6,478 nucleotides of DNA from an uncultured Eubacteriales bacterium (GCA_900553005.1 USBU01000074.1:1-6478); one strand, 5' to 3'. Shown: positions 1 through 5,248, numbered from the stretch's first letter. Program-made: numbers and translations. The notes: generated by a model not told the origin, from the letters alone.

Positions 1-38
1 TTAAGTCGTCGGCAGCGTCAGATGTGTATAAGAGACAG
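1..38 (+). other. Nextera/Tn5 library adapter, left end (artefact)
   Basis: Bases 6-19 match the i5-side Nextera adapter core (TCGTCGGCAGCGTC). Bases 20-38 are the 19-bp Tn5 mosaic end (AGATGTGTATAAGAGACAG). Bases 1-5 (TTAAG) sit where the end of the i5 index belongs and, from memory, fit the tail of index S518 (CTATTAAG). This is sequencing-library DNA, not genome. The insert begins at about base 39. Confidence 0.98.
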
Positions 39-73
39 ATATAAATCACGGCTATGAAAAAACGAGAAAATTT

Positions 74-112
74 AAAAAGCCGCAGTCGGATTGCCAAATG
101 CAAAAAACGGCT
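74..112 (-). terminator. possible weak terminator after the CmpB-family gene
   Basis: Read on the minus strand downstream of the stop at 125, AGCCG (108-112) can pair with CGGCT (78-82). A small inner TTGC/GCAA hairpin lies in the loop, and a run of five T follows. The outer stem is only 5 bp with a long loop, so the call is weak. The position just after the gene and the T-run are the main support. Confidence 0.35.
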
Positions 113-124
113 GTTTTACGGACT

Positions 125-943
125 TCAGTCGTTTTCCTTATTGTCGTCGGGGTTTTTCTCTTTATCCGGCTTATTCTTTTTGTGCGCGTCGGTAAACGAT
201 TTGAATTGCTCGCTGAGCGGAATCGAGGTTTTAAACGGCGACATGAAGACGCTTTTTTTCTTTATTGCGTTAAGCCTGTCCCTAACGTGAATTTTAAACG
301 CTTCCCATTTGACTATATAGCCGCTGTTTACGGCCATTTTTTTGATTTTTTTAGCGATTTCAAGGCTTTGGATTAAATCTATAAGAAAAACTCCGTAAAA
401 AATTCCCATCAGAAAAACGGCCAGGGTAAACCAGCTGATCGACACGAAAGAAACTGTAAGCGATACTATGGGATCAAACAGCAGGTAATAAAACGCCGCG
501 CCGAGCGCTGTCCATATCAGTGAAAATTCCGGACAGATTATGCCCATAAAGTTCAGCGGCCTGTCGGAATAGTCCCAAAGCTTGATTTTCATGCCCTTGA
601 TGAATATCAGGCCGCCGATAAGCTCGATGGCCGTCATTATCAGGCCGATACCCACGATGACCGTTGCGTCGAAAAGCGCTCTTGAGGGGAAAGCGTCTTG
701 AAAAATCAGCAGAATAAACGTATAACCGGTCAAAAACAGAACGCCTATGCCGTATATCGGCAGGTACGGGCCTTTCAGCAGTCCCGGATTTATCCAGCGT
801 TTCGTGGATACAAAGCGTCTGAAAAATAATTCTATGACCCATCCGATTACGGAGAAAATCATGAATATGAAAGCGGCTATAAAAAAATACGTCTGCAGCT
901 GCTCGCTCGTTTCCAGTTCGCTTATCTTTTCCAAAACGTCCAT
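125..943 (-). CDS. CmpB/ABC-transporter type IV family (PF06541-like) membrane protein
   Basis: This is a 272-residue integral membrane protein. About five hydrophobic segments are visible, near residues 20-42, 60-81, 91-115, 132-156 and 158-191, followed by a highly charged soluble tail rich in Lys, Asp and Asn (about 192-272). Motifs that recall the family annotated as 'putative ABC transporter permease' (PF06541, CmpB) are GWVIELFFRRF (34-44), NPGLLKGPYLPIYGIG (52-67) and LWDYSDRPLNFMGI (122-135). The biochemical role of that family is poorly established. No ATPase subunit is adjacent, so a transporter role is only an annotation by family name. The ATG at 943 is chosen because AAAGGA (952-957) lies 8 bases upstream and a consensus promoter (1012-1040) lies further back, giving a leader of about 60 nt. 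The gene stands alone, divergent from the flavoprotein gene. Family assignment is good; function is unknown. Confidence 0.88.
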   Translation of the reverse strand: MDVLEKISELETSEQLQTYFFIAAFIFMIFSVIGWVIELFFRRFVSTKRWINPGLLKGPYLPIYGIGVLFLTGYTFILLIFQDAFPSRALFDATVIVGIGLIMTAIELIGGLIFIKGMKIKLWDYSDRPLNFMGIICPEFSLIWTALGAAFYYLLFDPIVSLTVSFVSISWFTLAVFLMGIFYGVFLIDLIQSLEIAKKIKKMAVNSGYIVKWEAFKIHVRDRLNAIKKKSVFMSPFKTSIPLSEQFKSFTDAHKKNKPDKEKNPDDNKEND

Positions 944-1011
944 CGCACGTATCCTTTACCTTGCCGGCATATTTTTTCTCGAAAAAAAAGTTGTTTTGCG
1001 TCTTGTCTGCT

Positions 1012-1040
1012 ATTATAGATGATAGAGCCCGCAGTGTCAA
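1012..1040 (-). promoter_or_regulatory. sigma-A promoter of the CmpB-family gene
   Basis: On the minus strand a perfect TTGACA (-35, plus-strand 1035-1040) is followed after exactly 17 bases by a perfect TATAAT (-10, 1012-1017). Transcription would start near 1005, leaving a leader of about 60 nt. That leader contains a U-run followed by an A-run (plus-strand 972-989) able to fold into an A/U hairpin. Confidence 0.88.
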
Positions 1041-1049
1041 GCTAAACGT

Positions 1050-1080
1050 CCGCCGCCCGTTTCTCGGCGGTTGTTTTGGT
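1050..1080 (+). terminator. orphan GC hairpin followed by a T-rich run
   Basis: CCGCCG (1050-1055) pairs with CGGCGG (1065-1070) across a 9-base loop, and TTGTTTTGGT follows. This has the form of an intrinsic terminator on the plus strand, but no plus-strand gene precedes it. It sits behind the -35 box of the minus-strand promoter. It could stop antisense transcripts crossing the first gene before they reach the flavoprotein promoter, or it may be chance. Confidence 0.3.
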
Positions 1081-1169
1081 TGTCCGGCATTCAGCCAATC
1101 AGTATGATTTGAGCTTTACCGGCAAACTTTGCGCGCGTGTTTTTTTCGGAATAATCACGCGGCATTTAA

Positions 1170-1181
1170 AATACGCGTATT
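1170..1181. promoter_or_regulatory. 12-bp palindrome upstream of the flavoprotein promoter
   Basis: AATACGCGTATT is a perfect 12-bp inverted repeat lying 22 bases upstream of the -35 box at 1204. Its position would suit an activator or operator site. A perfect 12-bp palindrome is expected about once or twice by chance in a window of this size, so support is positional only. Confidence 0.25.
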
Positions 1182-1203
1182 ACGCTTTACGAGGGGAAAT
1201 CCG

Positions 1204-1232
1204 TTGACAACGTTCTCTGCGTTTGCTATAAT
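1204..1232 (+). promoter_or_regulatory. sigma-A promoter of the FAD-dehydrogenase gene
   Basis: Perfect TTGACA (1204-1209), a 17-base spacer and perfect TATAAT (1227-1232). The expected start near 1239 gives a leader of about 100 nt before the ATG at 1342. The promoter lies inside the upstream in-frame open extension of the gene, which argues against any start codon further upstream. Confidence 0.9.
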
Positions 1233-1277
1233 ACCCGACGGCTGTCAAAGGAAATGCAGAATCGGGATATTGTTTTA

Positions 1278-1307
1278 CGTAAAGCTGGCTCTTTACGGAC
1301 TTTGTCC
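1278..1307 (+). promoter_or_regulatory. tandem hairpins in the flavoprotein mRNA leader
   Basis: CGTAAAG (1278-1284) pairs perfectly with CTTTACG (1291-1297) around a 6-base loop. Immediately after, GGAC and GTCC (1297-1300 and 1304-1307) can form a small second hairpin, sharing one base with the first. No U-run follows, so this is not a terminator. It could affect mRNA stability or translation. I do not recognise a known riboswitch class here. Confidence 0.35.
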
Positions 1308-1330
1308 GCGCTGTGCGTTTCTAAAGGCCG

Positions 1331-1335
1331 GGAGG
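1331..1335 (+). promoter_or_regulatory. ribosome binding site that fixes the flavoprotein start
   Basis: GGAGG lies 6 bases before the ATG at 1342. Upstream in-frame starts, such as the ATG at 1129, lack such a site and precede the promoter. The dinucleotide-binding motif also begins only a few residues after this ATG. Confidence 0.9.
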
Positions 1336-1341
1336 AATATT

Positions 1342-2733
1342 ATGTACGATTTGGTTATAGTGGGCGCAGGCCCTGCGGGAATATTTACCGCTTTGCAGCT
1401 TTTGAAGCGCGGCTTAAAATCTAAAATCGCTATTATAGAACAGGGTAAACTTATAGAAAAACGGCGCTGTCCAAAGGATAAAAGCCGCGAGTGCGTGCAT
1501 TGCAGTCCGCATTGTCATATTACCAGCGGATTTGCGGGCGCGGGCGCGTTTTCGGACGGCAAGCTGTCGCTGTCGTATGAAGTCGGCGGAGATTTGCCGT
1601 CGCTTATAGGCGCCGGTAAAGCCGGTCGGCTCATAGATTACACGGATAAAATTTATCTGGATTTCGGCGCGGATACGCACGTCGAGGGAGCGTCCGACTG
1701 CGCGGCCATAAAGGAAATACGCAAAAAGGCAATAATCGCCGATCTTAAGCTTGTCGATTGTCCGATACGCCATTTAGGTACGGAAAAAGCGCACGAGCTT
1801 TATAAGAGGCTTCAGGACTATCTGATTGCGGGCGGAGTTGACATACTTGCCGAGACCGATTGCGAGGATATTATGATACGCGACGGCCGGGCTTTCGGAG
1901 TTATTGCCGGCGGCAAGGAGATCAAAGCGGGCAAGGTCGTGGTTGCTACCGGACGCAAGGGCGCGGATTGGCTTGAAAGCATGTGCAGAAAGCACGGCAT
2001 CGACAACAGCGCCGGCACCGTCGATATCGGCGTCAGGGTAGAACTTAGAAACGAGATCATGGAGGAGGTCAACGCCGCGCTTTACGAGTCTAAGCTTATC
2101 GGCTATCCCAAGCCTTTTAAAAATAAGGTGCGCACCTTTTGTCAGAATCCGGGAGGATTTGTTGCGCAGGAGAATTACGAAAATAATCTGGCCGTGGTAA
2201 ACGGTCACAGCTTTAAGGACTTGAAAAGCGAAAACACCAATCTGTCGATTTTGTGTTCTCACAATTTTTCGGTGCCGTTCAATCAGCCCATATTGTATGC
2301 GCAAAAGGTCGGCCAGCTTATGAATATGCTGGGCGACGGCCATATCCTTGTGCAGCGATTGGGAGATATTAAAAGCGGAAAACGGACTTGGCAGCACGAG
2401 CTTGACCGCTCTAATCTGCGTCCCACGCTGAAGGATGCCGTTGCGGGCGATATAACCAGCGCTCTGCCGTATCGGACAATGACGTCCATTCTCGGCTTTA
2501 TTGAGCAGATGGATATGGTTGTTCACGGCTTTGCGGCAAACGAAACGCTTTTATATGCGCCGGAAATTAAGTTTTATTCCAATCGTATTAAAATGGACGC
2601 GGACTTCAATACTTCGGTGCAAAATCTGTATTGCTTGGGCGACAGCAGCGGCTGGACGAGAGGACTTATGATGGCGTCCGCCATGGGCGTGGCGCTTGCC
2701 GACAGATTTGCCGACAACGGCGAGCTTGCTTAA
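1342..2733 (+). CDS. FAD-dependent dehydrogenase, COG2509-like
   Basis: This 463-residue flavoprotein begins with a Rossmann FAD-binding motif, VIVGAGPAGIFTAL (5-18), with an acidic residue ending strand 2 (IIEQ, 31-34). The segment GFAGAGAFSDGKLSL (63-77) is typical of the uncharacterised FAD-dependent dehydrogenase group COG2509. Near the C-terminus, LYCLGDSSGWTRGLMMASAM (429-448) is the second FAD-contact motif, with the conserved GD and RGL. VVVATGRKG (199-207) matches the usual ATG motif of two-dinucleotide-binding flavoproteins. Four cysteines (C43, C51, C54, C58) cluster before the GAGAFSDGK segment and could bind metal or an Fe-S cluster; that is inference. The protein is expected to be cytosolic and NAD(P)H-dependent. 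Its substrate is not known. Length fits the family. The reading frame is open back to 1129, but promoter, ribosome binding site and motif position support the start used here. It has its own promoter and convergent terminator. Confidence 0.9.
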   Translation: MYDLVIVGAGPAGIFTALQLLKRGLKSKIAIIEQGKLIEKRRCPKDKSRECVHCSPHCHITSGFAGAGAFSDGKLSLSYEVGGDLPSLIGAGKAGRLIDYTDKIYLDFGADTHVEGASDCAAIKEIRKKAIIADLKLVDCPIRHLGTEKAHELYKRLQDYLIAGGVDILAETDCEDIMIRDGRAFGVIAGGKEIKAGKVVVATGRKGADWLESMCRKHGIDNSAGTVDIGVRVELRNEIMEEVNAALYESKLIGYPKPFKNKVRTFCQNPGGFVAQENYENNLAVVNGHSFKDLKSENTNLSILCSHNFSVPFNQPILYAQKVGQLMNMLGDGHILVQRLGDIKSGKRTWQHELDRSNLRPTLKDAVAGDITSALPYRTMTSILGFIEQMDMVVHGFAANETLLYAPEIKFYSNRIKMDADFNTSVQNLYCLGDSSGWTRGLMMASAMGVALADRFADNGELA

Positions 2734-2757
2734 TATAATATTTTTTTGTAAAACGTG

Positions 2758-2789
2758 AAACCGGTCCGGCATAAAGCAGGGACCGGTTT
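2758..2789. terminator. hairpin between convergent flavoprotein and xpt genes
   Basis: AAACCGGTCC (2758-2767) pairs perfectly with GGACCGGTTT (2780-2789), a 10-bp stem with a 12-base loop, centred between the two convergent stop codons. On the plus strand the tail is TTTAAAATA; on the minus strand it is TTTCACGTTTTAC. The U-tracts are short on both sides, so it probably works as a modest bidirectional terminator. A separate run of seven T (2741-2747) precedes the stem. Confidence 0.7.
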
Positions 2790-2834
2790 AAAATACGGAC
2801 TGTTGAATAAAACGGCCGACGCTTTTGCGTTCAG

Positions 2835-3407
2835 CTATTTTTCAAATTCGATTATGTCGCGACTCAGCCGCGAGATTTTAGTCAAAGAAACCAGCTTTAT
2901 GCCCTTGCTTCTTAAAAGCGCGCCGCCCGGCTTAAAGGTTTTTTCGACTGCGACCGCTACGCCGGCAAGCTTAGCGCCGGACTGGCGCACGATCTCAATC
3001 AGTCCCGCGGTCTCCTTTCCGCCCGCGAGGAAATCGTCTACGATCAGCACGGTGTCGTCGGACGAAATGCAGTCCTTTGAAACTACAAGATCGTATACCG
3101 TGCCCGCGGTATACGACGCGATTTTTGCCGACCAGCAGTCGCCGCTAAGGGCTTCGCGCTTGTTTTTACGCGCGAAAACGGCGTTGGTCTTAAATTTTTC
3201 GGCGGTAAAGCAGGCCAGCGGAATACCGGCGGCCTCTGCCGTAAGAATTTTAGTGACCGCGTCTCCGTCGAATTTTCTTTTTATTTCCGCGCCCAGCTTT
3301 GAAAGAAAAGCCGGATCTATGCCGTGATTTAAAAATCCGGAAAGACTTAAATAACCGTTTTTTGCCACGCGGCCTTCGCTTTTTATCTTGTCTTCAAGCA
3401 GCTTCAT
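2835..3407 (-). CDS. xpt: xanthine phosphoribosyltransferase
   Basis: This 190-residue cytosolic purine-salvage enzyme would transfer phosphoribose from PRPP to xanthine, giving XMP. Residue pattern and length fit Bacillus subtilis Xpt closely. SGFLNHGIDP (23-32) matches the N-terminal base-binding segment, with L20 and N27 in the expected places. VFARKNK (77-83) follows the family pattern. VLIVDDFLAGGKE (120-132) is the PRPP-binding loop with its paired aspartates, and EKTFKPG (155-161) carries the conserved Lys156. The ATG at 3407 is supported by GGAG (3415-3418) 7 bases upstream and by alignment with the known N-terminus. A promoter at 3453-3481 gives a leader of only about 39 nt, too short for the guanine riboswitch that often precedes xpt. 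No permease gene (pbuX) is adjacent. The gene is divergent from the MscS gene and convergent with the flavoprotein gene. Confidence 0.96.
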   Translation of the reverse strand: MKLLEDKIKSEGRVAKNGYLSLSGFLNHGIDPAFLSKLGAEIKRKFDGDAVTKILTAEAAGIPLACFTAEKFKTNAVFARKNKREALSGDCWSAKIASYTAGTVYDLVVSKDCISSDDTVLIVDDFLAGGKETAGLIEIVRQSGAKLAGVAVAVEKTFKPGGALLRSKGIKLVSLTKISRLSRDIIEFEK

Positions 3408-3452
3408 GGTCCGTCTCCGTCGAAAGTAGTTTTGGCAATACCGACAGCGTAT

Positions 3453-3481
3453 ATTGTATAGCTTCGCGCGGGTTATGTCAA
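3453..3481 (-). promoter_or_regulatory. sigma-A promoter of xpt
   Basis: On the minus strand, TTGACA (3476-3481) is followed after 17 bases by TACAAT (3453-3458), a perfect -35 and a five-of-six -10. The start would be near 3446. An overlapping TATACA two bases further upstream is an alternative -10 with a less good spacer. Confidence 0.82.
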
Positions 3482-3539
3482 CCGCTTTTGTCTTAATAAA
3501 ATGATTTTGCCGGTCGTTCTTTTTACGCCGGCTTGCGTG

Positions 3540-3568
3540 TTGCGTCTTTTAAAATAAGGTGTTATAAT
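3540..3568 (+). promoter_or_regulatory. promoter of the MscS-family gene
   Basis: A perfect TATAAT (3563-3568) lies 17 bases after a weak -35, TTGCGT (3540-3545, three of six matches). The expected start near 3575 gives a short leader of about 28 nt. The weaker -35 suggests lower basal expression or help from an activator. Confidence 0.7.
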
Positions 3569-3602
3569 AATAGGGAGAATAGGATAGTCGGGAGGTTTAA
3601 TT

Positions 3603-4421
3603 ATGCCCTGGTATCAAAGGCTTTGGGAATTCGTAAGCGGATTTTTTTATGAAAATTGGCAAAGAATTCTGATTTTTGCGCTGGTTTTGGTGGTAGGCTT
3701 TATTGTCGTCAAGATAATTATTGCTTTCAGCGGCAAGGTAATGAAAAAGTCCAAACTGAACAACGCCGCGGGGGATTTTCTTTTGTCGGTGATAAAAGCG
3801 CTGTTATACATTGTGTATATTATTGCGCTGCTGTCGCTGCTGGGCGTACCGACGACCAGTTTGGTCGCACTTTTATCGGTTTTTGCGCTGGCAATATCGT
3901 TGGCCATGCAGAATACTATTTCCAATCTGGCCAGCGGCGTCGTAATAATAGCGACTAAGCCCTTTGAGGAGGGCGATTACGTCGATATCGGCGATAATTC
4001 GGGAAGCGTTCAGCATATATCGATATTCAGCACGCGGCTGGTTACTCCGGACAATAAGATAATCGTTATTCCCAACAGTACGGTGGCGTCGTCGGATATC
4101 GTCAATTACAGCACGCAGCCCACTCGCAGACTGGATCTTACGCTTTCGGTAAGCTACGGCACGGATGTGGAAAAGGTCAAGTCTGTCGTAAGCGAGGTAA
4201 TCGCGCGTCATGAGGAGATTTTTACGGATCCGGCTCCCATGATTCGGTTGGCCGAGCACGGAGCAAACTCTCTTAATTTTACCCTGAGAGTCTGGGTGAA
4301 AAATTCCGATTACTGGAACGTAAATTTCGATCTTAAAGAGGAGATTCTTAAAGCGTTTGAATCTGCGGATATAGAAATACCGTTCAATCAGCTGGACGTT
4401 CATGTGCTGAAATCCGAATAG
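3603..4421 (+). CDS. mscS: MscS-family small-conductance mechanosensitive channel
   Basis: This 272-residue membrane channel opens under membrane tension and releases solutes during hypo-osmotic shock. Family members are heptamers. TM1 is about residues 20-44, TM2 about 58-81 and the pore helix TM3 about 84-118. The C-terminal half carries the MscS beta domain, with TKPFEEGDYVDIG (118-130) and NKIIVIPNSTV (151-161), then the alpha/beta domain, with RVWVKNSDYWNVNFDLKE (229-246). The length is close to E. coli MscS (286). The gate leucines of E. coli L105 and L109 correspond to L96 and L100, and both are kept. The pore glycines G101, G104, G108 and G113 correspond to S92, A95, S99 and N104, so packing or gating may differ. 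The ATG at 3603 has GGGAGG (3590-3595) 7 bases upstream. The gene is monocistronic and ends in a strong hairpin. Confidence 0.95.
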   Translation: MPWYQRLWEFVSGFFYENWQRILIFALVLVVGFIVVKIIIAFSGKVMKKSKLNNAAGDFLLSVIKALLYIVYIIALLSLLGVPTTSLVALLSVFALAISLAMQNTISNLASGVVIIATKPFEEGDYVDIGDNSGSVQHISIFSTRLVTPDNKIIVIPNSTVASSDIVNYSTQPTRRLDLTLSVSYGTDVEKVKSVVSEVIARHEEIFTDPAPMIRLAEHGANSLNFTLRVWVKNSDYWNVNFDLKEEILKAFESADIEIPFNQLDVHVLKSE

Positions 4422-4438
4422 TTGTTTATTTAAACGGC

Positions 4439-4492
4439 AAACGGCCGTCTCCGACAAAGCTTTCGCTTATGCTGTCGGGGGCGGCCGTTTTT
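4439..4492. terminator. strong terminator after the MscS gene, shared with the convergent gene
   Basis: Positions 4439-4456 pair with 4473-4490 in an 18-bp stem. Outer AAACGGCCG pairs with CGGCCGTTT and inner CCGACA with TGTCGG, joined by a three-base step that includes two G-U pairs. The 16-base loop contains a further AAGC/GCTT hairpin. Five T (4488-4492) end the plus-strand copy. The reverse reading has a poorer U-tract (GTTTGCCGTTT), so stopping the small membrane protein transcript from the other side is likely but less certain. Confidence 0.88.
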
Positions 4493-4507
4493 GATGACAA
4501 TCGGCGG

Positions 4508-4810
4508 TTAATTGATAAGTCCTATAAGATTCTGGTACGTGCCGGGGAAAAACAAAAATATTACGATTATCGCCAGGCATGCGTAAAATATTATCCGCAG
4601 AACGATATTGCGTTTGGAAATGGCCTCAAGTCCTACTACGGCTACAAGCAGCAGCGAGCCGTATGTAAGCGCAATGTTTATTATATTAAGCAGCGTCGCA
4701 TTGGTGATAAACTGCCACTGTGCGTTTGCAAGCGCCAATATGTAAACAGCAACCATTATAACGGCAATGATTTCGCCCATTACGTCAAATACTTTTTCCA
4801 ATTTTTTCAT
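4508..4810 (-). CDS. small three-helix membrane protein of unknown function
   Basis: This is a 100-residue, very hydrophobic protein that I do not recognise. It has a short charged start (MKKLEKVFD) and three predicted membrane helices at about residues 11-29, 39-62 and 69-88. A basic turn, ISKRN (64-68), separates helices two and three. There is no cleavable signal peptide, cysteine motif or catalytic motif. It is probably a real gene: AAGGAG (plus-strand 4819-4824) lies 8 bases before the ATG, a good promoter lies at 4888-4917, and the stop falls 16 bases beyond a shared terminator hairpin. By the positive-inside rule the N-terminus and the ISKRN loop would be cytoplasmic, leaving the C-terminus outside. 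Neighbours give no clear clue. It could be a small accessory subunit of another membrane complex, but nothing in the window shows a partner. Confidence 0.8.
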   Translation of the reverse strand: MKKLEKVFDVMGEIIAVIMVAVYILALANAQWQFITNATLLNIINIALTYGSLLLVAVVGLEAISKRNIVLRIIFYACLAIIVIFLFFPGTYQNLIGLIN

Positions 4811-4887
4811 GTGCTTTTCTCCTTAATGTAAAATGGAATCGGGTATGCCGGCGCATTTTTAATATTTTACGCCTTGATTACTTGACT

Positions 4888-4917
4888 ATTATATTACCGG
4901 CCGGCGGCGTCAGTCAA
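4888..4917 (-). promoter_or_regulatory. sigma-A promoter of the small membrane protein gene
   Basis: On the minus strand, TTGACT (4912-4917, five of six) is followed after 18 bases by a perfect TATAAT (4888-4893). The spacer is unusually GC-rich and contains CCGGCCGG (4897-4904). The leader is about 70 nt. Confidence 0.75.
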
Positions 4918-5023
4918 TAAGAGCTGCATTAACGTTTTATTACAATTTGATTAAAATTGCGCCGCCGAAAATCTTAGTAATTTTGCCTGGTGTTCGGTAA
5001 TTTTAAAATATCCGTCAAAACGA
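4918..5023. other. AT-rich stretch between divergent promoters, with direct repeats
   Basis: No gene is visible between the promoter of the small membrane protein and that of galM. The DNA is AT-rich. It holds two copies of GTAATTTT (4977-4984 and 4997-5004) with starts 20 bases apart, about two helical turns, and a near-inverted copy AAAATTGC (4953-4960). These could be regulator sites for either promoter. The repeats are short and AT-rich, so chance is a real alternative. Confidence 0.3.
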
Positions 5024-5052
5024 ATGACAATTGTCGCGGCTTTTAGTATAAT
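5024..5052 (+). promoter_or_regulatory. promoter of galM with overlapping palindrome
   Basis: ATGACA (5024-5029, five of six), a 17-base spacer and perfect TATAAT (5047-5052). A perfect 10-bp palindrome, GACAATTGTC (5026-5035), overlaps the -35 box and the start of the spacer, a place where a bound repressor would block RNA polymerase. The expected start near 5059 gives an unusually long leader of about 190 nt. Confidence 0.78.
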
Positions 5053-5058
5053 ATCAGC

Positions 5059-5235
5059 GTAAGCTTTGCTTTTGCTTGCCGCGGCAGCGGTTTTTGCAGA
5101 AATGTCCGCGCTGTCAGGCGTAAGCCGTGCCGCGGAAACTGCTCAGCAGGCCGTCTCCGGATTTAAAACGAGATAACTTTTGCGTAATAAAGCCGTGCGG
5201 CAAAAATGCGGACAGTTAAATTAAAATTCCATTAT
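5059..5235 (+). promoter_or_regulatory. long structured 5' leader of galM, possible cis-regulatory RNA
   Basis: The leader is GC-rich in its first part and offers two incompatible folds. In one, CCGCGGCA (5079-5086) pairs with TGCCGCGG (5128-5135), enclosing GCGG (5087-5090) with CCGC (5106-5109). In the other, TGTCCGC (5103-5109) pairs with GCGGACA (5208-5214), closing a multibranch domain. That domain could hold GGC-GUAA-GCC (5117-5126), CTGC-TCA-GCAG (5139-5149), CCG-TCTC-CGG (5151-5160) and TTTTGC/GCAAAA (5178-5183 with 5200-5205). The last stem ends 21 bases before the ribosome binding site at 5236. Related stretches beginning GCGTAA recur at about 5057, 5118 and 5182, two of them leading to GCCGTGC. 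No terminator U-tract is present. I do not recognise a known riboswitch. Pairings of this size in 190 GC-rich bases can arise by chance. Confidence 0.4.
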
Positions 5236-5248
5236 AAGGAGTGTTATT

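Noticed and set aside
20..38. Natural Tn5/IS50 transposon end
   Set aside because: The mosaic end is joined directly to Nextera adapter and index sequence, so it comes from library preparation.
41..376. Plus-strand open frames over the left end, one open from the insert edge to 376 and another starting at 54
   Set aside because: They lie mostly antisense to the CmpB-family gene and have no ribosome binding site. The hydrophobic minus-strand protein with family motifs explains the region.
1129..1341. In-frame N-terminal extension of the flavoprotein to an ATG at 1129
   Set aside because: The promoter (1204-1232) lies inside it, and the FAD-binding motif begins four residues after the ATG at 1342, which has a proper GGAGG site.
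1254..1424. A 56-codon frame in the flavoprotein leader overlapping its start
   Set aside because: Its only purine-rich stretch is too close to the ATG to serve as a ribosome binding site, the peptide has no recognisable character, and most of it is out of frame over a real gene.
1414..2526. Long minus-strand open frames inside the flavoprotein gene
   Set aside because: Shadows of the real plus-strand gene. They have no motifs and no expression signals.
3873..4457. A 194-codon minus-strand frame over the MscS gene and its terminator
   Set aside because: It overlaps a well-supported MscS gene and runs through the terminator hairpin; nothing supports translation.
5100..5160. Small SRP RNA or a known riboswitch class in the galM leader
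   Set aside because: A GTCAGG stretch and short hairpins recall such RNAs, but the conserved cores I know (SRP, TPP, FMN, cobalamin, purine, THF) are not present.
5102..5176. A 24-codon leader peptide (MSALSGVSRAAETAQQAVSG...) in the galM leader
   Set aside because: No ribosome binding site precedes it and it has no run of regulatory codons. It is more likely a by-product of the GC-rich structured leader.
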